Positions 14,301 through 26,332 of a stretch of DNA of 64,000 bases are shown here, piece after piece. Made by a program: the position numbers and the translations under genes. The stretch's first letter is position 1. Each line of letters starts with the position of its first letter. The notes beneath the pieces are model-generated. The model was not told where the DNA came from and did not search any database. It saw only the letters and a program-made list of their open reading frames with translations. The DNA comes from Apus apus (taxonomy: Eukaryota; Chordata; Aves; Apodiformes; Apodidae): positions 108,649,652-108,713,651 of the forward strand of contig NC_067285.1 of assembly GCF_020740795.1 (NCBI RefSeq), read 5' to 3'.

Positions 14301-14743
14301 CAAGAGAGAAAGCTGGCTAACAGAGTATTTACTGGATCTTTACAGTGACTGGGGGATAGGACAAGTCCAGAAAGTTCCTGAAAGCAAAGACTTACTCTGC
14401 TTCGCTGTGACAAAGGTCTTTTCTTCACACACCAAACCCAAGTGCTGCAGATGCCAAGGCTGTGGAATGGCAAGGGATGCCAACACTGGAGCAGCCAAGT
14501 CTCTAGCAGGAGTCAGAGGATGCTGGAGAAGCTGGTGCCATGGACATCCCTGCTCCAGCCTGGGTGGAGAATAACTCTGACTTTCCCCATGCTGCTCCTA
14601 AGCTAAGTAGTCGTAATTCCTCCCAAAACCAGTCCTGACCATCCTGCCAAAGGGAGAGATTCACAGCACTTTCTGGTGAAAGTGCTCTTCTCTCATTAGC
14701 AGGGGCAGAAATGTACTCAGCCAGCAAGAGGGGAAGCAAAGTT

Positions 14744-14938
14744 AATCACAAAATCACAGAATCTTAGGGGTTGGAAGGGACCTCGAAAGATCATCCACTC
14801 CAACACCCCCTGCCAGGGCAGGATCACCTACAGCACATCACACAGGAACGTGTCCAGGCGTGTTTTGAATGTCTCCAGTGAAGGAGACTCCACAACCTCT
14901 CTGGGCAGCCTGTTCCAGTGTTCTGGTGGAAGTTGAAC
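14744..14938 (-). mobile_element. CR1 LINE 3' fragment
   Basis: This is a minus-orientation CR1 of about 195 bp. It starts 'atcacaaaatcacagaatc', then 'ggttggaagggacct' and 'ccctgccagggcaggatcacc', and ends near 'ctgggcagcctgttccagtg'. It is isolated, with no other CR1 within 6 kb on the right or 9 kb on the left. Confidence 0.92.
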
Positions 14939-17900
14939 ACAAGGAAGAGCAGGATAACCATCCCTGCTTGAAGTAAGCTTCATGTTTTCCTCAACAATCA
15001 TGAACCTTCATGATGCCTCTCACTCATTTTTGCACTATACTCATTTTTACTCGTGTCTCCTTTTTAACTCCATGAATTGTGTTTTTAAGAAGAATTCCAC
15101 ATGAGGTGAGATTCATACTCAATATTACAAATTAGCCCATTCCTTTACTGAGGCAGCAGCTGGAGACTAGGTCAGTCCTACGCTGTCAGAGCTCCTGCAT
15201 TCCTGGGTTACTACCTGTCCATGAAAATCTTGCCCTTGACCATCCTTAGGATGCCTTGGCCTCATCTGAATAGAAATATTGAATGCACAATACGTCACAG
15301 GCAACAATAGGTTACTCTGGTTTAAAATGTTCCCAAAACTCTGCAAAATTAACTTTTCTATATGATAGGTTCCCTTTCTTCTTATTCTGCTTGTTGTTTC
15401 ATTGTTAATAAGGCCATTTTCAGTTGTGTATTTCCAGAAACTGTTCTCCCTGGTTTACATTGCAGCACGTAGTGTTTGCAGACGGTGAATAAAATATACT
15501 GAGATTATGAGAGTGGACTTAGAAGAAAGTCACTCTCTGAGTCAAACAGCTAGAGCACCCTAAAGAAGATAAGTCTTAAGTGCTGTGTAGAACTATTTTG
15601 CAGAGAGGCAGTACACTCCAAAATTCCCAGTCCTCACTGTAAATGGCAAAAACACTCATACAGACAGATGCTGTTCATAGACCATGGGTTGAAACCCAGT
15701 GAGTCAGGAGACCTCACATACCACAATGAGGTGTGCTAGTTTTCATGTCTGTGGTAACCACACTGTGATGGGCACAGCCTAACAGGTCGCTTGTAAGCTT
15801 CAAATGCTGCACAGCACTGTGGGGTGCACAGGGGGTCCCTGAGGTTGCCATGACACAACTCAACATTTTGCTGGCTATCATGCATGCAAGCTCCAAATTC
15901 ACATATGAGTCTTAATTTTCAGTGCTGAAAATCTGGAAGAAAAGTAATGCAACAGAGAAGGACAAAAGTGGAAAAGACAAGATGTTTTAGATGATGGAAA
16001 AAATGTCCAGCTGCATTTGTGTGACCTGGGAAGGTAAAGCAGCAACTACATCAGCACATTTCCATAGGCAAGGCTGTAGACAGGAGAAGACCTGGTGTAA
16101 AGTCCATGGGCGAAGTCATGACAGCTGACTGTAGGAATGCTGTTGGGTAACAGCTAACCCCAACTGCTTTGATCTACCTCACAAACTATCATGGGTAAGA
16201 GCAAGCATTAACCCAGAGTCAGTGAGGTGAAATAAAGCCAATCCCTGGCTCACTCTGAGATGACTTGTTTGTGTAGCCATGTCCTACATCTCAAGTCACT
16301 AAGCTCAAGTAACTTGAAAAACAGGAGTTTCGGTCATGATCAATTTTTTTTACAAAATTTGTGGCACCTAAAGATGCCCAGTAAGATTTCAACATCAAAA
16401 TCCTGTTAGGATCACAGCATGTTTGCAAATCCAGACTCCAAAAAAGTCCAGATGTGTAAGGGGAGCCTATATACAAAAGGTAGGTCAACTGAAACCTTCA
16501 GCTATAACTCCAATGTTTCACCTGAACATTTTGACTTGTACTGTTAACCACAGTTTCCAAATTTCCAACAACAGCATTTCTGCCAAGCATTTAATTCACA
16601 CTGAAGCCTGGTAGGGAAAAATAACTGCTCAGAGCAGAGGTCCTGGGGCAAGCTCCCACACATGCCTGTTGGGATGTGAAGGTACATCCAGCTTCCTCTG
16701 ATATCCCAGTGGCTGAAAAATTAACCTTTTACAAAAGGAGGAAAGATGTTAAATCCTGGAAACTGGTCATATATTGCACATCCTTATGTCATAACTATTG
16801 AGATGTATGGTTCTCCATGCTTTGGATGAGCATTGAATTAAGATGCTCTAGTCATCAGGCTATCACTTCCCCAAGTTTCAGGACATATAAGATTGCAAAC
16901 ACACACTAATATGTAGCCTTTCCTTGGGGTTATTCTGGGTGGCTTCTCACATCTTGACTGGACCACACCCTTTCCTAAGTGATCTGTGAAGTGTGTAAGT
17001 CACAGCGCCCAACTCACAAATCTGGATCACTCTCCAGCAACTAAACATCTAAGGCAAGTTCTTAAGCAACTGATCTTTTCCAATCTAAATCCTTTATTAG
17101 TTCTAGCTCTGAACCTTCAAATGTTCCTAAAATTGTGGTGATTAAACTCAAGAAAAATCATCCTCCTTCCCTGCAAAAAGCTGCATCTACACCTCTGCAA
17201 CACCAGCACATCTTTCATACAGACATTAAATGCTTTGATGGGGCATCTGGTAGTGATGGAATCTTAAATCCAGAACTTAGGCTTTTGACAGGAGTATTCA
17301 ATTGTAAGTACATGGAAGTCAGAGCTTTAAAAAAATGAAAAATGTCAATTTTGAACCACTAGATCCAGCTACTGCTGATAGGGTGCGGCATGGAGTTGAA
17401 GGACTGAGATTAATAGGACTAAGAGGATTAATAGGTCCTCTCCAATGCAGGGGAACAGAGCCCAAAACCTGCCTTGGGCACCCTGGCTAGAGTTGGCTTG
17501 TCAGGATTTCTAAGACAATCCCACAGCAAATCCCAACAAAGAGACAAATGGAGGTCAAGGCAGTTCCCCACCCTGCCATTCTTTGATGCTGGCCCCCCGC
17601 TCCATTCTCCCACACAAACCCCTTGATGTAAATGGGTCAAGACTCACCTACCATATGGGGCAGTACATGCTATTTTTAATTTTTGAAAGTTAAACCAGCT
17701 CTGAAGTTGGATTAGTGATGGCAGATCCCCCTAAACTATAGGCACGTAAACTGAGGGTGGACAGCTGCTCCGACGTTCCTGGCTTGGAATCCAACCCTTA
17801 AACACACTAGATATACATACATGGCTTCTTGGCTGCCCCGTTTATGCCCATCTGTTATGATGGCACACTGCCTGCTTAGAAGTTGGTCAGATCTTTGCCC

Positions 17901-19371
17901 TTGGGTAATACACCAGGCAGGGTGGCAAGAGATCGCTTCCCCAGGAAGTGCCTTCTCCTGCTCTGCCTGAATCTTGCAGTTTGGTGTGGTGGTACATCCT
18001 TGCACTCCAGGCACACCTGTTTCATTGCTGACCTCCGAATAAGTAAGCAAGCTGAGGAGAAGAAAAGAAGCCTGGGGACTTCACGGAAAGTTCTGGCTGT
18101 CAACAATGAGCCAGGTTGTATTACAGAGCATTCCTGAAATACATACTTTCACCAATGGGGACATCAACATGACAGTTCCGCCCACTGCCACTCAGCATAA
18201 CAGGCAACAGGACCAGAGGACAAATCAAATTTCAAAGGATTGCATACATCTGAGCCCAAGATACCATCTGTACATTTGCCTCAAGAAGAGAGCCAAGGGA
18301 CATAACCCTTCCTGGTCTTTACTAGAGCACATGATGTCCTTTCACATAGGAACACAATGACATGAATAACCACATCAGGTAAAAAACAGGAATTTTCCTG
18401 TGTACTCTAAGATGTCCATTTCACTTTACATAAAGTGGGAGAACCCCCTTGAAGTGAACACCAAGAATTTTATGGGCTTTACTTTCCCTTTTCCCCAAAA
18501 ACTTTTTTGAAAGAAGGACAAGTATGATTTGGCCTGATGCAGAGGAGGGCAGGCATAAATCTGCCTTTGGATTTGAACACCTCAGCTGAGACTGAAGCCC
18601 TAGTCACTCTTCAGAACAGCTTCTGTCCTGGGAACATAAAATATAATCACATAATATGGAAGAAAAGGCAAAATAAAAGTATTATTGAAGATAACTAACA
18701 AAAACTAGATAAAATGACTTTATTTTAGCAAAGCTCCTATAAACCCCTCATTTACACTTTAGCTATGAAATAAGTCTTCCTGTGGTAGAATTGTCTCAGA
18801 TACCCTTTTGTTAGTGCAGGATGGTAACAGTGCCTTTTTTGCTGCCTTTCTGTCTAAACCCCTTACACTCCACCATTCCACTTCAAGTTGATTTGTTTAA
18901 TTCAGCAAGAGCTTAAGGAAAACAAAACTGGTTTGATGTCACTTTGGAAGCTGTTTTTAGGGTAACGATCCCCCAAGACCCAGGATCTTGACTCAGGGGA
19001 GCAGGATGCTTAATTCACTGCATGGTGCTGGTGAGGACGCTACAACCCTCTCACCCTACTCTACTCTCCCAGTAAATCTTCACCTATTTCTACACTGTCT
19101 GCAGTTTCCAAGCCCGGTGTGAGCTCTGGTGCCCAAAGGAGCACAGCAGGTCAGTGCACCAGCACAAGGGCACTGGGGCTCCACCATCTCGAGGCCAGGC
19201 AGTTGGCAACCCTTCAGAGGCCATTCTTGAGTAATGATGCACATGTCCCCAAGGGTAGGTCTTGGAAGGGCAACTGAATGTCTAGATCCCACTGAAATCC
19301 TATAGTCTCCCTGTCCCCCAGTTCTCCATATAAATTGTGAATAACAGGAAATCTCTAGCTTAGAAGAGCAC

Positions 19372-19393
19372 CATCAGTACTTAGGTACTGATG
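19372..19393. other. Small perfect inverted repeat
   Basis: 'catcagtac', a TTAG loop, then 'gtactgatg': a perfect 9-bp stem. It is short enough to be chance in a window of this size. Confidence 0.6.
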
Positions 19394-20355
19394 TAATTGC
19401 AGCTATTTATGCACTTCAGGTGGACAGATCTGATGTATTACCCGTGATGACCCTCTTACTATCCCAACCAGCCTCCAGCTTGTGCACATTTCCCTGCAAC
19501 ACGCTGGCCCATATCCCATCTCTAGCAGCTATTTAGAGCACGCTCTGAGACCTTCTGGTGAAACCTCTATCATTCAGTCACCAGGATGAGATAATGTTTT
19601 AATGAAAGAGAAGGTCCACAGTTTTCTCACCACCACCAGTGAGATGTCCTTGGTGTGACCTCCCATCTCTGGGAATGTGGTGGAGGTTGCTGTCCCAGTG
19701 ACCTCTGAGGCTGGCTCAGCCCCAGGATTGGACAATGTATGCAGCTTCTGACCGTAGGCCATTTCTCTCACTCTAATTAATTCTGACAAGCCCAGTTTCT
19801 CCTTACATGTTGAGCTCACATGTTCCCATATGAGAAAATTTTATTCCAGCTGCCATTGTATAATCAGAAGTATTTTAGGTTTTGTTCTTTCCTGCCAGAC
19901 AGTGTTTTTGCTCTAATTGGATCCATAAGAATGCCCTTACTCCTGAGATGAGACAGATTTTTGCCAAGACTAATGTCTGCAGAGAGGAGCTAACATCATT
20001 TATACCTTACAAAGTCATGCTTTTAATCCAGCAAAAGGATTTTACCATTGTGTTATTTGTATGAGTGATACGGATGGGGCAGAAGCCACCTAAGTGACCT
20101 AATAACTCTTATGTACTCAGTGGCATAAACTCTTGTCTGTAGAAAATCTTCCTTCTGCCTTGTATCTGCTGGCTGCATTTTGTGAAATGCCCATCCTAAC
20201 AGATGGCATGTGAACACCAGTGGGTAAACACCTGGCTGGTGAAACAGCCAAAGAAATGCCTCTTGTACACAGTCTGGCAGGATTTAGCTGTAGGTGAGAT
20301 GTGTCCGTGCCCACCATGTTCAAAGTTTAGCTGGATGAGCACAATGTGCACTTGG

Positions 20356-20410
20356 CATATCTATTTCAATATCTATCTATATCAATATCTATATATATCT
20401 ATAAATACAC
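20356..20410 (+). repeat. TATC/TATA-rich microsatellite
   Basis: Interrupted 'tatctat' and 'atatatatc' units over about 55 bp. Confidence 0.85.
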
Positions 20411-21118
20411 ACTTGGGTATCTAGCACACCACGCTTTGTGCCAGGTAGCTCACAATAGTCCTGTCCCAGCTTTTCAGTCTTCCAGTGTCCTTAGGCACAA
20501 GAAATATTTACATCAAGGACTCCCCCTTCCATGTGATAGCACCTCTCTGTATGCCTGGACCACGCTGAAACTCTTCCTCTGCAGTGAAAAACTAGGTTGT
20601 TCACGCATTTGAACACCTGAAGGTCCAAGTCTCCATGCCAATCACGTCCCAGGACTTCAGCAGCACACACAGAAAACAGCTGAGCCAGGGCTGGAGGATC
20701 CCAGTTTATCTCTTAAAACCACAGGGTGTTTCCCATTCATTTGGTGGAGCTAGGTCAAGAGCACAGATAATTCTCTTTCAAAATACCTCCTTCTCATTAA
20801 ATTATAGTCCTGTTGGCAACTGAGGGCCTTTGACCTCTCAGAGCAGCATGTTCTTTCCAGTCGAAAGTTTATGAGTAGACTGGCTAGTTCATTACCACAC
20901 AAAGGATGACTTCTTTGTTAAGAACAGACAGTACTTGAGCATGGTTAAAAATGAAAGCACAAAGGAAACTGGTCTTTTTCAGGCAGGAAACCATGGATGT
21001 GGACTTGAGCTCTGACTGAAGTCATGGAACTGCTGCTCCTTATGGTGGCATCAGACAGGAAAAGCATGACACAAAGCTGCAATGTTATGCTGCCAGGTAA
21101 TTGCTAGGGTTGGAATCA

Positions 21119-21186
21119 CTCATAGGGTCATAGAATGCCAGGTTGGAAGGGACCTCAAGGATCATCTGGTCCAACCTTTAACCACT
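21119..21186 (-). mobile_element. Short CR1 LINE 3' end
   Basis: About 68 bp carrying only the CR1 3' terminus in reverse orientation ('catagggtcatagaatgcc', 'ggttggaagggacctcaagg', 'atcatctggtccaac'). It is an extremely 5'-truncated insertion. Confidence 0.85.
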
Positions 21187-22738
21187 CCTGAACCAAAGAC
21201 CCAGAGGATCAAGAGCTAAGAACTGCCAGTGTTGTCTGAACCATTTCTTAAAATATTTAATTGCCGAACAGAGCTAGCAAAGCTTTTTCAGCTAAGTCTA
21301 TTCTAAAGAATACTTGAACACAGCTATGCTACAGCTTCAAACTGACTACAGGAGGAACGATGCAGAAGGGAAGGGGGAAAGCACAGGGCTATGTCCAGGA
21401 TGTCTGCCTTACACAATACCTTCCAGAAGAAAGGCCAAGTTTTCTAACTTCTTGGACGTACTCACCCAAAATCTTGCCAAAGCTTTTCATTCTCTGTGCT
21501 GTGAACAGGAATAAGGTAATGGTAACGGGAGGTGAAATTCAATTAGGTGGAACAAAAGGCACCTTTTATGGATTTTCCATCATAAATCCTTTACTCTGTT
21601 GGGTATTTTTTGGTGTTTTGTTTTGTTTTGTTTTGTTTTTATTTGGGGGAGGGATCATGCTGCTTAAAGAAATGAGGCATAACATGTAAACCAGTAATGG
21701 TGATTAAATAAACATAAATTAGTACTTTTGAAAAGTTGGTGCAAATGCAATAGCAGCAGAGTATGTAATTGTCCTTTTGCCAGGAAGACTGCTGAAAGTA
21801 ATGGATGAAAAACAGCTCTTATTTAAGCACTCATCTAGGCACCAGATGGATGCCAAAGGGCATTTGGAATTTTAAATCACAGCCTATGTTTAATGCACTA
21901 ATTTCAATTAATCTCAAGCAAGGGACCACTTCCATTTCATAGACCCTCCACAGTTAATTCATGCTGACTTCCATCTTTTCCTGTCCCAATATGATGAGGA
22001 ATTACAAGGCATAAATCAGGGCTTTGTCCACTAACATTGAGGGGACTGACTCAGGTCAGGGCAGCTGCTGCAAATTTAGACCCTGACTAGCCTCTTCATT
22101 ATATGATTTTGAATTTTTCCCTGGCACATCTCAAAACCCTTTAGTAGTATAAGTATTGCCACACTGGTGCTTGCATGCTACTGCATAAATCAGTGATCTA
22201 CTTCACATCTACTTCACCAAAACTGTCTCCCTCCACTCTCAAAAAAAGCCTAATTTTAAAATGAGGAAAGTGACCATGCAAGATCTCTGTTTTAAGTCCT
22301 TTCATCTACCCTGGGTCTTAGGTTCAGGGAGAAAAGGGTGATGATCCCACCAAAGACTGCTGGCAGGTGCACCGAGGAGCACTCTTGGTCAGTGAAATTC
22401 CATTGTTTGTACCGGGCACAGCCAGAACAGCCACAGTCATAGTTTTGTCCAGTGCTGGCTAGCATTGCCACAGACAACTTGGTGTAGGTCAGGAGTCAAC
22501 AGGTCCCAGTGAGTGGTTTTCTCATAGCCACCACTGGAGAAACTTGGAGACAGTGAGTGGGATAATTTGCTACAGAAAACTGTCAATGTCTCACAGTTCA
22601 AAGCATACTTAATTCACCGTTAAAGACACAATACTTAAGGCCAGCAAGGATCATTTTGAGAAAGAAGAGAATGGCTGGAGCCCTCAGCTTTCAAACCATT
22701 TTGTCACGCCAGCTTAAAAGTGGGTATCCCAAGGCAAG
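21187..22738. other. Intergenic unique sequence
   Basis: Contains a TTTTG-rich run (21615-21641), then AT-rich unique sequence (21690-21960) that may be regulatory. A minus-strand open stretch at 22477-22292 is Cys-rich but unidentifiable. Confidence 0.5.
21615..21641 (+). repeat. (TTTTG)n run
   Basis: Four TTTTG-type units followed by a T run. Confidence 0.85.
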
Positions 22739-23367
22739 AATCACAGAATCATAGAATCATAGACTGGCAGGAGTTGGAGATCATCGAGTCCGACCCCCCT
22801 GCCAGAGCAGGACCACCACAGAATCTGGGGCAGGTCATTCAGAAATGCATCCAGACAGGTCTTGAAACTTCCCTGGTTTCAACCTCCCTGGGCAGAACAC
22901 AGTGTTCTGTAACCCTTACAGTAAGTAAGCTTCTCCTCATGTTGAGGTGGGATTTCCTATGTTCCAGTTTGCATCCATTGTTACTTGTCCTATCACAGGG
23001 CACAACTGAAAATAGATTGGCCCTTCCTTCTTGACACCCACCCTTCAGATATTTATGTACATTAATAAGATCCCTTCTCAGTCTTCTCTTCTCTAGACTA
23101 AACTGCCCCAGGTCTCTCAGCCTTTCATCATCAGACAGATGTTCCAGTCTCTTAATCATCCTAGTAGCCTTCCCTTTGACTCTCTCAAGTAAATCCCTTT
23201 TCCTCTTGAACTGGGGAGCCCAGAACTGCACACAGTATTCCAGCTGTGGCCTCTCCAGGGCAGAATAGAGGGGGAGAATGACCTCTCTCGACATACTGGC
23301 CACACCCTTCCTTATACAAGCCAGGATTCCATTGGCCCTCTTGGCAGCCAGGGCACATTGCTGTGTG
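22739..23367 (-). mobile_element. CR1 LINE copy, minus member of a head-to-head pair
   Basis: About 630 bp. The 3' end at left shows two full copies of the terminal repeat ('atcacagaatcatagaatcatag'). A long minus-strand open frame covers the ORF2 C-terminal region, with [20 protein letters not shown], then [40 protein letters not shown], and TVRVTEHC. It is fairly young because the frame is intact for about 190 codons. Its truncated 5' end abuts the 5' end of the plus-strand CR1 next door. Confidence 0.95.
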
Positions 23368-24157
23368 AGGAAGAGGAACCTAATGAGGTTCAACAGAGGC
23401 AAGTGTAGGGTCCTGCACCTGGGGAGGAAAAACCCCATGCACCAATAGGTTAGGAGTGGACCTGCTAGAATGCAGTTCTGAGGAGAAGGATCTGTAAGTC
23501 CTGGTAGACATTAAATTATCCATGAGCCAGCAGTGTGCCCTGGCTGCCAAGAGAGCTGATGGAATGCTGGGGTGCATAAGGAAGAGTGTGGCCAGTAGGT
23601 TGAGAGAGGCCATTCTCCCCCTCTACTCTGCCCTGGTGAGGCCACATCTGGAGAACTGGGTCCAGTTCTGGGCTTCCCAGTTCAAGAGAGTCAGGGAACT
23701 ACTAGAGAGAGTCCCGGGGAGGGCAACAAAGATGACTGGGGGATCAGAGCATCTCCCTTATGAGGAACAGCTGAGAGAGCTGCGACTCTTTAGCTGGAAA
23801 AGAGAAGGCTGACGGGGAGACCTTAATGCCTACAAGTATCTAAAGGGTGGGCTCAGGGAGGATGGAGCCAGACTCTTTTCAGTAGTTCCCACTGACAGGA
23901 TGAGGGGCAATGGGCACAAACTGAAACATGGGAAGTTCCATTGAAATATGAGGAAAATCTTAAGTACAGTAAGGGTGACAGAGCCCTGGGACAGGCTGCC
24001 CAGGAAGGGTGTGGAGTGTCCTCTGGAGATATTCAAGACCCCCCTGGATGCAGCCCTGGGTAATGTGCTCTAGGGGATCCTGCTTTAGCAGGGGAATTGG
24101 ACTGGATGATCTCTGGATCTGACAATTCCATGATTCTGTGATTCAGTGATTCTGTGA
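23368..24157 (+). mobile_element. CR1 LINE copy, plus member of a head-to-head pair
   Basis: About 790 bp. It starts in the region 'ctaatgaggttcaacagagg' and encodes [40 protein letters not shown] and RATKMTGGSEHL, followed by a stop/frameshift near 23810. It ends in three decayed terminal repeats ('ccatgattctgtgattcag', 'tgattctgtga'). Its arms share the same CR1 segment as the neighbouring minus copy, forming a long inverted repeat. Confidence 0.95.
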
Positions 24158-24826
24158 AATTAATATTACAAGAATGTTTGTCTTCTTCTAGGGTCCAAAT
24201 CCTTTAGTAGGGCAGTTTTTGCACACAAAAATAACACATACACTTTATTACAGAAAATCACACCCCACATACATCAAAGGAAGGGAACCACATATTTTGC
24301 CTCTCCTCCAGGAGCCCACAGCAATCCAGGCCTTGGATGGAGAGGATGTGGGCACCCCAGTCACCCATCATCAGGCAGCATTTACTGGTCCTAACCACAG
24401 AGAGACACATGGTCACACGTACGCAAGAGCTCAGGGAATGGCCCATCATGAAATGTGCAATTTAAAACCCATCCAGTTACATTCTTGGAAACATCCTCCC
24501 TCAAGTCAAACAGAGAAAAATACGTACTCCAAATACCACCAAGAAACACAAGGAATTGCATCACATTCCTATGGCTCCAGGGTTGCAGCGTGGACAAACA
24601 AAGAAGGAGAAGTGGGAAGGTCATGACACAAAACTACAGCCCTAATTGTTACCTTGGAGAAGGCTTGAAGGTTCTTGGGTTTGACAAGGAGAGGTTAGAG
24701 CCCTGCACCAGAACTCTCCCAGGATACAACCTTGCATCAGTGTGTCCACCAATGTCCAGCTGTCCACGTAGCAGCACACAAATGGTCTGATAACACAGAC
24801 ACACAGTTACTCACCCACATATTTGA
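24158..24826. other. Intergenic spacer between CR1 copies
   Basis: Unique sequence. A plus-strand open frame (24219-24626) is His/Thr-rich with no recognised domain and no upstream support, so I do not call it a gene. Confidence 0.5.
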
Positions 24827-25178
24827 GACCTCATTGTTCTCTACAACTACCTGAAAGGAGGTTGTAGGGAGGTGGGAGATGGCCTCTTCTCTCAAGTGAA
24901 TAATGACAAGATGAGAGGAAATGGCCTGAAGCTGCACCAGAGGAGGTTTAGACTGGATGTTAGAAAGAATTTCTTTACCCAGAGAGTGGCTGGACACTAG
25001 AACAGGCCTCCCAGAGATGTGGTGGAGTCACCATCCCTGCATGGGTTTAAAAGAAATGCTTTGTGACATGATCTGAGCACTGAATGGGTAAGTTAGGTTA
25101 TGGTAGGGGGATTTAGGTGATGGTTGGACTTGATGATATTCATGGTCCATTCTAACCAGGATAATTCTATGATTCTAT
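24827..25178 (+). mobile_element. CR1 LINE 3' fragment
   Basis: About 350 bp in plus orientation: 'ctctacaactacctgaaagg', then 'gaggaaatggcctgaagctg', 'ttagactggatgttagaaag' and 'atggttggacttgatgatat'. It ends 'aattctatgattctata'. The wording differs from the other copies, so it probably belongs to another CR1 subfamily. Confidence 0.9.
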
Positions 25179-26175
25179 ATTCATATACTCACAGATGTCA
25201 CATGTGTAAATAATCTGTTTTTAAACATGAGGATGGAAATTAGTTGTGCATCTTTAAGAAGGTATGGGCTTCTTTTGGAGAAGCAATGATTTTTTTTCCA
25301 TCTTTTCAAAGTGTGAACAAAAGTCTGGTAGGTGTAATTAATGTTCTTTTTTTGTGCAGGGATCATTATTTACAATTTTGAGAATAGAGATCTTAAAAAA
25401 ATAATAAAATTCAACCTGTTCTTTAATCTGTCCTTTCTTTGAATCTCTCCTTTCTTTGTAGACATGTCCACTAGTCCTTAACCTGATTTACGTGATTGGT
25501 CAATTGTGAGTTAATGAAGGGGATAAAATGTTTTCTGGAATGCTGGGATAATTGACAAATAGCAATGACCAGTAACTGGACCACGGCCAAGACAGGAACT
25601 TAATCCCCTGAAGTCCAAGGGTATTGTGAAGTTGCACTGAAGTGGGAACTGAAAGAAACCAGTTACATCATTCCATTTGTTTCCTTAGATTGGGACAAAT
25701 GAGCTCACTCCAGAAAGCATATTTGAAGACTAATTATAGAGGGAGAAAACAAGTTAAGAAGGAATTCCTCTACTTCTAGGCATATGTGATTTCAAGTGCT
25801 GTTTAAGGGTTTTAATCCTCTTCTTTTCTGACAACTTTTTACTGTTTGATGCATTCAGTGGGGGTTGTTTCTTCTCGAGGTCACACACTGTCGCTCCTAT
25901 CTCTGCTTTCCCTAATCATGCCAAGCAGCTCCCTCACCCTCTGTCAGACATTTCGCCTGAATTCTCAGTGGCAACACAAGAGCTGAATGGTTCAGCTGCA
26001 AGGATTAAAGAGGTGGGTTTGAAATGTATGTATATCCTTCAAGTGTAAAATTTAAATTAGAATACGGAGACTCACTAGCTTGCTCTGCCTTGGATTTTGT
26101 GTGAAGGTCAGAATTCATCACTGCTGGAGTCCCACTGAAGTTAAGCAGCTTTGTCAAGGATGAACTTGGAGCCAG
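25179..26175. other. Intergenic unique sequence
   Basis: AT-rich unique sequence between two CR1 fragments, with no recognised feature. Confidence 0.55.
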
Positions 26176-26332
26176 TCATAGATTCATAGAGTAGTTTGTG
26201 TTGGAAGGAACCTTAAACATCATGTAGTTCCAGCTCCCCTGCTGTGGACAGGGACACCTTCCACTAGACCAGGTTGCTCAAAGCTCCATCCAACCTGGCC
26301 TTGAAAACTTCCACCCAAGGTTTCTCAACCTG
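26176..26332 (-). mobile_element. CR1 LINE 3' fragment
   Basis: About 155 bp in minus orientation: 'tcatagattcatagagtagt', 'tgttggaaggaaccttaaac', 'cactagaccaggttgctcaa', 'gctccatccaacctggcctt'. The 5' end is truncated near 'tttctcaacctggat'. Confidence 0.9.

Larger units (their letters stand above)
5441..14743. other. Intergenic, 9.3 kb without CR1
   Basis: Unique sequence with a T-run (6263-6287), a 15-bp tandem repeat (7346-7387), an imperfect 20-bp direct repeat (8338-8377) and a pyrimidine-rich stretch (10865-11250). The hydrophobic open frame over the last follows from base composition and I do not call it a gene. Confidence 0.55.
14939..21118. other. Intergenic, 6.2 kb without CR1
   Basis: Unique sequence. 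It holds a small perfect inverted repeat (19372-19393) and a TATC-rich microsatellite (20356-20410). No exon with credible splice sites is seen. Confidence 0.55.

Noticed and set aside
22292..22477. Minus-strand Cys-rich open frame, considered as a possible exon
   Set aside because: I recognise no family, the flanking splice sites are weak, and no partner exon is visible.
22839..23438. 199-codon minus-strand open frame, the longest in the window
   Set aside because: It is the C-terminal part of CR1 ORF2, a transposon remnant rather than a host gene.
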